Shown here: positions 56,160-64,000 of the stretch, piece after piece
Position numbering within the stretch: position 1 is the stretch's first letter
Layout of the letters: each line of letters starts with the position of its first letter
Source of the DNA: Pectinophora gossypiella
Lineage: Eukaryota; Arthropoda; Insecta; Lepidoptera; Gelechiidae
DNA: 64,000 nt
NCBI RefSeq assembly: GCF_024362695.1
Contig: NW_026063242.1
Coordinates: forward strand, 310,001 to 374,000
Reading direction: 5' to 3'
Made by a program: the position numbers and the translations under genes
The notes under the pieces: model-generated
The model's database searches: none
The model's input: the letters and a program-made list of their open reading frames with translations, nothing else
What the model was told of the DNA's origin: nothing

Positions 56160-56924
56160 TCAAAATTTTATTTTAATTGACTTTCAACAAGTTTATCCAT
56201 AATAATTACGTGGAATAAGTGGTTCTGAATCTGTCGTCGTACCGTACGGTTCTTCATAGATATCTTTCTATCTGGGAACGAATAGGTATCGTTTTAACTA
56301 ATTTACTTCTGGTTCTACCCACCCAGATATGGATACTAGGGCGTTATTTCTGTATTTAATCACTCAATTTGTAAAGTATAAATTTTTAGATCTTGGACTA
56401 ACAGCAAATATTTACGCGATAATAATGTCGATAAAGACATGGAACGGCACTAGTGGTCTTCACACAAAAACAACTACGCGAGTACAAAAGACGTTACGAC
56501 GATAGTATATTTATCTCTTTTTAACTTATGACAGCTCATATGAGTGCGAAAGACAAAACCTATGTTTTTCTTTCGTCTTAAATACGCTCCGTCTATTCTA
56601 TACTTGGTCTTTAAGTGTGGAAGTAATGATCTTGTAGAGCTTTCTACTATAAAAAATCAATTAATTGCATTAATGAATGAGGCCAGTTTTTTATTACACA
56701 AATGGTGTTCATATACCTAATAGTGATATTTTAAATGATTCTGTTAGATCTCACCAAAGCTGTAGGGTCAATACCCTCGGTTTTATTCGAATTAAAAGAA
56801 ACTGTGTTTTACATACATTTTGGTGAAAACGTGAAGTGCCGACCAAGAAACAATATTGGTGTATCCTTTAGAACTTATCTGAATGACCATTATTTCGACT
56901 TTTATTGGACTTTACGTATTAGTT
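56160..56924. other. LINE B 5' UTR and flank
   Basis: No gene recognised. The frame at 56,735 shows no motif. Confidence 0.4.
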
Positions 56925-57785
56925 TCTATGTGAAAAGTGCCGGTTAGTAAAATACACATGTCAAAGCTATCGAGAAGATACCTGTAAACATTATTCACTA
57001 TGACAATAAACGTGTATGGCCGTTAGTTTGGCTTTTGTTGGATTTAAAAAATGACGATTTTTGATTTATTTTGTTAAAAAATAAAATATAACAGGCGCGT
57101 TATTTAAAGGATCGTCTCGTATCGTATTTATTACATTCAAAGTCTATGACCACTTTTTCTCCTTAATTAGATTTATCAAACATCTGGATTTTTCATAGAT
57201 ACCTACTCTTTGGCGAAAAAATGTTTTATCTGCCGATAATGAAACTATCTTGCTAAAGGCGTAATATGGTGGTCGTCTTTTACACATTTTTATAAATCAA
57301 AAATAGGTTTGCGTCTGAGCTGATGGTGATACACTCTTTAGAAGCAAAGTAGTTAAATGACTAATAACTAGTCATTAGGAAAGCTCTGCTTGTTGTCATT
57401 GTTAAAATGTATAAAGTCGACATTTGGTGTTATAGTAAAAATAGTTTACCAAAAGATTTGACGCATTTTGTTTCGCTGGCTGACATTTTCACATTTGAAC
57501 CAAAACGCAGAGAGAGACGAACAAAGAATGGTCAAAAAAGTTTTGCGCCATAGTAATAAATGTTCTAACGGTCCTTACAATACGCCTGTATCACTGTTTT
57601 TGAGAACAGACTTATATTTTTTTACAAAATGTATGAAAAATCGAGATTTTTAAAATCCAATTAAAGCCAAACTAATGGTCATAAACGTTTGGTGTCATAG
57701 TAAAAAATGTTCAGAGCAATCTACTCTAAAGGTTCGACACATTTATTTTCTCTGGCCGGCACTTTCGCATTTGGGCCGGCCAAAA
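56925..57785. mobile_element. Foldback (inverted-repeat) element
   Basis: Arms of about 140-150 bp in opposite orientation: 56,925-57,064 and 57,634-57,785. Shared blocks include GTGCCGG, ACTATGACA, TTAGTTTGGCTTT and TTGGATTT, about 70 percent alike by eye. A third, direct partial copy lies at 57,420-57,510. No transposase is inside. A non-autonomous DNA element or foldback repeat is the best reading. Confidence 0.55.
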
Positions 57786-57814
57786 TATGGAAAGACTTTT
57801 TCTGACTGATCTCC

Positions 57815-59080
57815 TTTTACTGAGTTAGATTGGGATGAATATAGTATATACCTGAACCGCTTAATACACAGTGGGTTAGCTTTCCTACCGTTACTATTTC
57901 TATCCCGAGAAATATTAATGTACCATCGTCTATTGAACTTGTCGGTTATGCGGATGCCTCTAATGTATGGTTGTTGCTTGATCTCGTATCAATTCTGAAA
58001 ATAAAAATTAACTACTCCCCGACTTGAATTAAATAGCGCCTTACTTTTGTCGATTCTGGCCAAAAAAAATCCATGACGCATTGTCATTAAAATATGATGT
58101 AGACGTTTTTTTACTTGGATTTGCAAATTGTACTATCCTGGCTTGAGATTGAACCTGTTAAGTTAAGCGTATATGTTGCTAACAGAGTGAACAAGATATC
58201 ACAACAGACTACAGATTTTCAATGGCGTTATGTTAAAACTAATGACAATCCAGCCGACTGTTTGTCGCGCGGCATTTCTACTCGGTAATTGGAGACTGAT
58301 CTGAGACAGTTGTGATTTCATGGACCTCAATATTTGCAAGATAGTAAGTACAAACATTGTGATAAAGTATGTAATAATTCTGATATTGACATTCCTGAAG
58401 TAAAGCTCTTGTAATCCAATTTCATGAAATATTAGAAAAATATTCAGATATTGAAAAGTTTACAAGGATATTTGGTTATGTTAAACGATTCATAAACAAT
58501 TGTAAAAATAAAAATATTAAAAAAACTGGATCTGCCCTGCATACTATCATACAATTAGATCAACAAAGGCATTTTGAAAAATAAATTAAAGCTTTAAAAG
58601 ATAAAGATTGTTTAAAGTCAAGTATTAGTAATTTGATTCCGTTCTTGGATGTTGAGTGGGAGGTCGATTGCAAAACTCGAATTTAGCATAATTCTCAACG
58701 ACACCCATTTTGGCATAACACTCTAATATCACAAAATTAATAATAATCAGATAGCATTTGCGACTCAAGCATGCAGGACAGAAGTTAGTACTCAGTAGTT
58801 TGCGTGAAAGGTTTTGGATTGTAAATGCAAACAGGGAATTTGAGAATGTTTTGCATAGACGTGTCATTTGTTTCAAATTAAAGTTAAAATCTTGTGACTC
58901 AGCTCATGGGCTCTCTGCCTTATGACCGTGTTAACATGACACGCCCTTTTTAAATACTTAGTGGGCACTGATTATGCCGGACCATTTTGTGTGAAACAAT
59001 CTCGCATTAGAATACCTGTAGTCATATTTGTATACTGTCATGTATTGATTATTAGCTCTCATTTTTGACTAACATACGTG
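57815..59080 (+). pseudogene. BEL/Pao pol relic: RNase H to integrase
   Basis: Segments in shifting frames follow BEL/Pao order: ELDWDEYS, TISIPRNINVPSSIELVGYA followed by DASN (RNase H-like Asp, near 57,950), VANRVNKI (58,170), WRYVKTNDNPADCLSRGIST (58,222-58,282), GYVKRFINNC and ISNLIPFLDVEWEVD. The HHCC-type region is LRLKHAG with SLRERFWIVNA. The integrase core start is LVGTDYAGPF (first catalytic Asp, codon 58,971-58,973). The remaining integrase residues are missing. It may be the second half of the BEL relic at 24-30 kb or another copy. Confidence 0.75.
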
Positions 59081-61389
59081 TTCGTTACTTTGTCAACCAC
59101 GTCATAAGTTCCCTCGAGGAATTCAATTATTGGTCGTGACATGAGTATGTTTGTTTATAGTATTTTGAGCCGCCATTTTAGATTGCGTTACCGGTTCGCC
59201 AGGTCATAATTCAATTGTAGGACATCAGGGGAGCTGGGCTCATTTGATGCTTTGTTGATTTTGGTGCAAATGGACGACGGCGACGGAGCGTGCAAAATTT
59301 TGTTACGGATTGAATTACACGTAGGGTAAATTATAAATTTATTATTTCTATTTTCAGCATAGAATAATGAGGATAAAGCTAGAAGCTCAAATGTAGGTGG
59401 CGGCACAGTTGAGTGTCCCTAAATTTTGACAGTTCTCCATACTTACTGTTCAGTTAGTGATAAACTGCTACAAAAAGTGTGGATCAGCGTGGAGTGTATC
59501 CTGTCTGAAAGATGGGTTATGAAAAAGAAAAGCAGCCAGTTGGAAGAAGGCAATTTTTATTGAAAATAAGTTTTTTCAAGATTTCTATTTCTGTTTCCGA
59601 TAATGAGAAAATAAATAGTGGTGTGGTAATGGGTTGCTGCCTATTAATAAATACGTAAAATCAATATCAGAACACTACTTTCTTTTCCCAATAATTTGGC
59701 AGCATTGATTTAATATTGAGTTTTGTTTATGCGTTATTTCGGGGCGTGGCATCCGTTGCCCGACGTGGGTTGGGTTGACCGATGGAGGCTCTGGTCGAGG
59801 GGGGCGCTTGGTACTCTCATTCCGCCTACGCCTAGGGCCATTATTTTGAACTCGATCCCCGCATAGAACGCACGCAAGGTGCGTTATGTGCAGAGTACTT
59901 CGCGTTTCAAATTATACAGGATATTCAAATCAGTGAGCTTTTAATAAAAGGGCGATTTTGCGGCAGTGAACCATCCATCCTAAGTTATGGCACTACCGAG
60001 GAAAATCAGGTTTGACTTCTTTATTTTAAATTAGATGTTTTCGCGATAAGTTCTCACTGGAAAATACTTGAGTTAATTTTTGCGAGTTAAATGTTTTGTC
60101 GGAGCGCACTTATTCAAAATGAATAAGTATCTGATTTTAATTGTATCCTACTATGAAGTTAATAATAAGTTGCTTCAAAACTAACATTTATTGCACGTAC
60201 ACATGTTCTAAAGACACATAAAACCATTATTATTAAGAAAATATAGATTATGGTGACAAAAAGCCGGTGTGTTTACCGTTGAAAAACTGTTGTGTCCATA
60301 CATCGTCACAGGTCGGGATTAGTTTACTGTAAGTAAGCTTGTTAGTAATCGCAAAAATATAATATTTTTTGTGATGGTACAACAAGTTACGATTTTCGAA
60401 TTTTTTCGAAGTCCTTCCTTTTTGCCAGTTGGGCGAGAACCTTAAAGTCGTAAGACCGAATGTTCTTTTAAAATCCAAAACCCATTGTTTAACTATTGTG
60501 TCTGGAAATCTCGGCGTTAAGAGGTTAAGGCGGCGTTCGAAAGGATTACTGAATGAGTGAAATCGTCGACAACGCCGGCGGAGTCGGTATCACTCGATAC
60601 CGAAATATTTGATACTTTTCAGTATTGTCTCTAAGCGGGACGCATTCGGAATTTATTTTGTCTTTAACCTGATATGTTTTAATGTGAACTTCAATGTTAT
60701 GAATAAAAAATTATGTGAACAAAGGGGCTCCTTTTTGTATCATGTAAGGGGGGATAGTCATCATATTTCACACCTACCTGACCGAAGTTTCAGGTTTTAA
60801 CAGAAACAACTGCTTGAATTTTCAACTCAAACCAGCCCAATTAAGTCACATACACTTCCGAAAACACTTTATTTTTCTTTCTCGGGTATTTCTTTATAAT
60901 ATGGAAGTGGCCGTATTATCAGCCTGCCTACCTACCGCACTTATTTAAGATTCATATTTATATCCTTCCGAGCACTTGCTGAGTAGAGATAGTGGTCTAG
61001 TTCTTTCAAGCCACGGTTTTTCAGAAGGTAACGCTCTGTATTACTGACTTGACGGAGTAGCTCCGGGTACCCGGGGGCCGGGGCGGGTCGCTAGTTTATT
61101 TCATAAATTATAAAATAATTTAGAAAGTGTATATAATAATTTAATTTAATAATAATTTAAACGGTATAAGATGATCGAAAATCAATCTCATTTTTCTTTT
61201 AGTCTTATTTTCGAATTTAAATTAGGAATGATGTAAAAACGAGTGCGACCGCTTTTATTGATGACATCCCACCAGTCCCATACAATCTCCAAAGAATATA
61301 ATAATGCGTTTCGACATTTCGTAAAAAGTATCATTTGATTAAAAATACTTATAGTGATCAACACATTGTTAATACCCGGAATAAGCATG
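59081..61389. other. Intergenic sequence, nothing recognised
   Basis: AT-rich with short GC-richer patches (59,745-59,880; 61,050-61,095). Frames are short and without motifs. Confidence 0.45.
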
Positions 61390-61615
61390 AACTTGCCTTA
61401 CAAAAAGAATGTCTAAGGCCCTGTCATATTATTTCTTATTCTATGGCCCTGTGCCCAGGTTTTTCTTGCAGCTTCTTTTCCCCGGCTATACAGGTTGTGA
61501 GAAGCTGCAAAAGTTTTAGGGCGAATGAGACGTTCGTTATGTAAAAAATACGATTCAATGTGTAACTATGTTACCTACTGAATGAAGATATTTTTGAATT
61601 TGAATTATGATATCG
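61390..61615 (+). mobile_element. LINE 3' end
   Basis: GCTTCTTTTCCCCGGC followed by GTTACCTACTGAATGAAGAT and a TTTTTGAATTTGAATT tail, the same tail as at 47,643 and (reversed) 30,961. Non-coding 3' UTR of a LINE. Confidence 0.6.
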
Positions 61616-62384
61616 GGTTGCCTATTTGGTCCTCATGCCGAAGAGTAGTCGTTGAAATAATATTGTTGTTCTCTTTAAATTATTGGTATACTATCATACA
61701 CCTAGCTTCATATACACTTTATTTAAATGTCCATTATTAAATGTACTTTACATGTTTTTGTTTAATTTGCTTTTATGAATTTATGTTTATGAAATATGTA
61801 CGACGTATTTTAAATTTGTGCAAAATAATGTGATTGTAATTATACATATATTTTTTATTTATGGGAGTCTTATGTACGTATAAATTGACATATTCATTTT
61901 CTTCTTTTTTATAATTTTTGCATGATTATTATAATTTAAATGCACGATAATTATTCTTTGTAACATGTTTTTCACTGCATTTATGGCAATAAAAAAACAT
62001 TAAATAAGTGTATTATAAAATATTAGATGAATTATTAATTGGATATACTGCGACTGCTTTTTATTGTAAACCTGAGTTATTCTTGTGTAATGTAATGGCC
62101 ACTAGTGCATGTGCTTCCAAGACAAGTGGGAGGCGGAAATTGGATGGGAGGGGCCACTGGAAGGGCGCGGAAAGGGGGCGGGGTGCGGTGACGGGATGAA
62201 ATTCACAAGCTGGTCGCTCGTGTAGTTCCTGACCTGACTCCTGTCAGTTATATACGGGGACCGTAGCAGGGTGGTCGTTTCGATCCCCGTAAATAATTCA
62301 CTAATGCACCCGCTTAGCAAACAAAAGTGTTTGGATAATATGCAAAACGATCCGATACAAAAAACTGATGACTACAATTTAAAA
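61616..62384. other. Intergenic sequence
   Basis: AT-rich to about 62,040, then a purine-rich stretch (62,125-62,200). No gene recognised. Confidence 0.4.
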
Positions 62385-62517
62385 AGGTGGTAATAATAAA
62401 CTAATCTCAGCTGAAACTCAGCTCAAGCCCCTGTTTTTATATAAGAACTGTCACATTGACATGATCTTGAAAGCAGTCTCGAAGTTGAGATTAGTTTATT
62501 AATACGAGTACCACCCT
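62385..62517. mobile_element. Small inverted-repeat element (MITE-like)
   Basis: A perfect 15-bp inverted pair, AATAAACTAATCTCA (62395-62409) and its complement (62486-62500), lies inside a wider imperfect pair (AGGTGGTA at 62,385 and TACCACCCT at 62,509-62,517). Total about 133 bp, non-coding. Confidence 0.6.
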
Positions 62518-62849
62518 AAATGTTTATCAAGATGTGACTTAGATTTTGTTATCGATTTTGTATGGACCATCGCCAGTCGAGGAGTTTCGTGTGAAATTAG
62601 TATGGCACAGGAAATTTTAAAATTATTGATCACTACGAAGCCAGGACTTGAATCAAGTTTTGATCGACTTTGTATGGTATATATCTCCCCGTTCCTCCCT
62701 CATGAAATGAGAACGAGACGATAATATTTGAAAGAATTCATCCAGTACCGCCCCTAAGCGTGATTTACAGTGATCGAGTGATTACATTCTCTGTGGGTTC
62801 CAGCTGTACAACTATGTATATTCTAACAAAGTTTTTTCCCTTGTTGCAG

Positions 62850-64000
62850 AAGTGTACAAGCATTAAGAAAATTTGCACAAAACAAACCAAAGACTGACGG
62901 TAGCCATGCAGCCGTCAAGCACGGTCCTTCGAAGGAGGTTAAGAAAGACAGGATTATCCATAAGCACAACCAACTGTCGGCTAAGAGTCTTCTGGACATC
63001 GTGTCATTCCAAAGTTAGTAGCAAATTACAAAAATAATACCTGATGTTGCCTGGAAGAAATTGGTATTTTCCAAAAAACCGCCAATTGTACGTTTTTCGG
63101 TCTTCTCGTAATTGTAGATACACTTTGCTTATTTCAGATTTACACGGACACTCTCCTGTAGTATTAGTGGATCGTTTGAGTCATAATTTCGAGACTGGCA
63201 GTCAGAATGGACGAAAGACTGGCAGTAGAGCCACGTCAGTGGGTAGTGGGGTTCACAGACCCTCAGGAGGCCGCGACCTCGCCAAAGGCTGTGACGCGTC
63301 TTCAGGGCGAGAAGGAAAAAGAAGTACGACACACAACGACACTCGCGTACTAACTGCTAGATTGGAAGAACCCAATCATATTAAAGACGACGATACGAGC
63401 TCAATAGCTGGTTCTTTAAGTGAAAGTTCAAAGGGCAATCGAGAAGATGAGCGCCCAATGAAGGATTTCAAAGTAAATAACCAAAACACGACGGCGTTGC
63501 AAGCCACACCAGGTATGTAACTGCAAGCTTTTATATCATTAGCAAAAGTGTTCGTAATGTCGTTCTTGTTCATCAACAAGTAGATAGAGAAAAGAACTTA
63601 AAGCTGTGCTTCTACTGGAGCGGTTTACGTTTACGGAGCGTGCGGAGCGTTCATATATCTTGCATTTTGTTTTTTAACAAAACCGCGCCTGCTTCCGCGC
63701 ATTTCTCGATATATATCGAAGCTCTCATCCAATAGGTGTACGACGCTTATCTGCGTAGGTAGCATTCGCTGCGTCTATTGGTATAACAAAATAAGCCCTA
63801 ATATAATAAAACATTGATATCATTCGCGCTGCGCGCACCGCGTTTGGTCTGCCGCGGGTGCTTTGCTATCGTAACAACGCAGACAAGTAATATTCAAGCA
63901 AACCGCGGATTCAAGATCTTGTAAGGTTTATTATTTATATGACAAAACAAATATATTTTTTATTTTAGAACGGGGTCCTTCGGCAAGTATTACTCGTCCA
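62850..64000 (+). CDS. Host gene, three internal exons, product unknown
   Basis: Three exons with consistent splice signals and phases. Exon a is 62850-63013 (after TTGTTGCAG; donor GTTAGT), exon b 63138-63512 (after ATTTCAG; donor GTATGT), and exon c starts at 63969 (after TTTTAG) and leaves the window. Exon a ends with one base of a codon and exon b supplies two; exon b ends with one base and exon c supplies two. The frame is thus kept across both introns. The peptide is hydrophilic: Lys-rich in exon a (KFAQNKPKTDG; HGPSKEVKKDRII), Ser/Gly/Arg/Asp-rich in exon b (SVGSGVHRPSGGRD; DDDTSSIAGSLSESSKGN). No domain is recognised and much is probably disordered. Upstream exons were not identified. 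A retrotransposed origin is unlikely because introns are present. Confidence 0.7.

Larger units (their letters stand above)
51338..56400 (-). mobile_element. LINE B, Jockey-like (5' limit approximate)
   Basis: Minus-strand LINE with a 3' poly(A) tail (T run at about 51,338-51,357), ORF2 (54720-51797, one frameshift), an intermediate ORF (55152-54709), ORF1 (56159-55155) and a 5' UTR of unknown end. Confidence 0.8.

Noticed and set aside
10970..60605. Dispersed repeat shared by 10,970-11,010 and 60,550-60,605
   Set aside because: Only about 40 bases with moderate identity by eye; could be chance without an alignment search.

Overview
The window is a eukaryotic, almost certainly lepidopteran (moth or butterfly) genomic segment. 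It is AT-rich and built almost wholly from layered mobile elements, with only one well-supported host gene, which enters at the right edge. The insect signature is the combination of CTGT/CAGA-microsatellite elements with 5'-TC and CTAG-3' ends, BEL/Pao and gypsy retrotransposons, a mariner fragment, and LINEs whose ORF1 carries a baculovirus-FP-like domain. There are no bacterial features.

Layout. 0.6-2.85 kb: two gag(-protease) relics of one gypsy family, minus strand. 5.5 and 6.1 kb: a mariner transposase fragment and a LINE 3' tail. 6.4-17.5 kb: four Helitron-like non-autonomous elements, two reverse and two forward. The forward pair are near-identical 2.8-3.1 kb copies with 134-bp tandem arrays and shared captured passengers. 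18.2-24.4 kb: a nearly intact gypsy element (LTRs about 309 bp, TSD GTAC, gag-pol with two in-frame stops). It lies in an old BEL/Pao relic (24.4-30.1 kb) that was also hit by an RTE-like LINE (9-bp TSD), a 76-bp tail of the same LINE (11-bp TSD) and a 2.0-kb short LTR element (TSD AATA). 31.4-37.5 kb: LINE A (minus). 37.5-49.2 kb: a third LTR element with identical 324-bp LTRs but dead coding sequence, containing full-length LINE C (40,768-46,217; TSD TATT). 49.4-51.0 kb: a long intact orphan reverse-transcriptase-like ORF. 51.3-56.4 kb: LINE B (minus). 56.9-57.8 kb: a foldback repeat. 57.8-59.1 kb: BEL/Pao RNase H-integrase relic, possibly the far half of the BEL at 24-30 kb. 62.8-64.0 kb: three phase-compatible exons of an unidentified host gene.

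Three cross-element patterns stand out. (1) The three LTR elements with paired LTRs each have serial stem-loops between the last coding sequence and the 3' LTR. They are clearest at 47.9-48.7 kb, where hairpins present purine-rich loops, and two elements show compensatory stem changes. (2) All three LINEs (A, B, C) have an extra long AT-rich open frame between ORF1 and ORF2, and in each case ORF2 is +1 relative to it. (3) The same three LTR elements begin their internal region with TCAGAAGTG, a tRNA-Leu-like primer site lacking the usual TGG. In the 18-kb gypsy the LTR end is itself the complement of that site.

I read everything by eye. Homology calls rest on recognised motifs, not searches.
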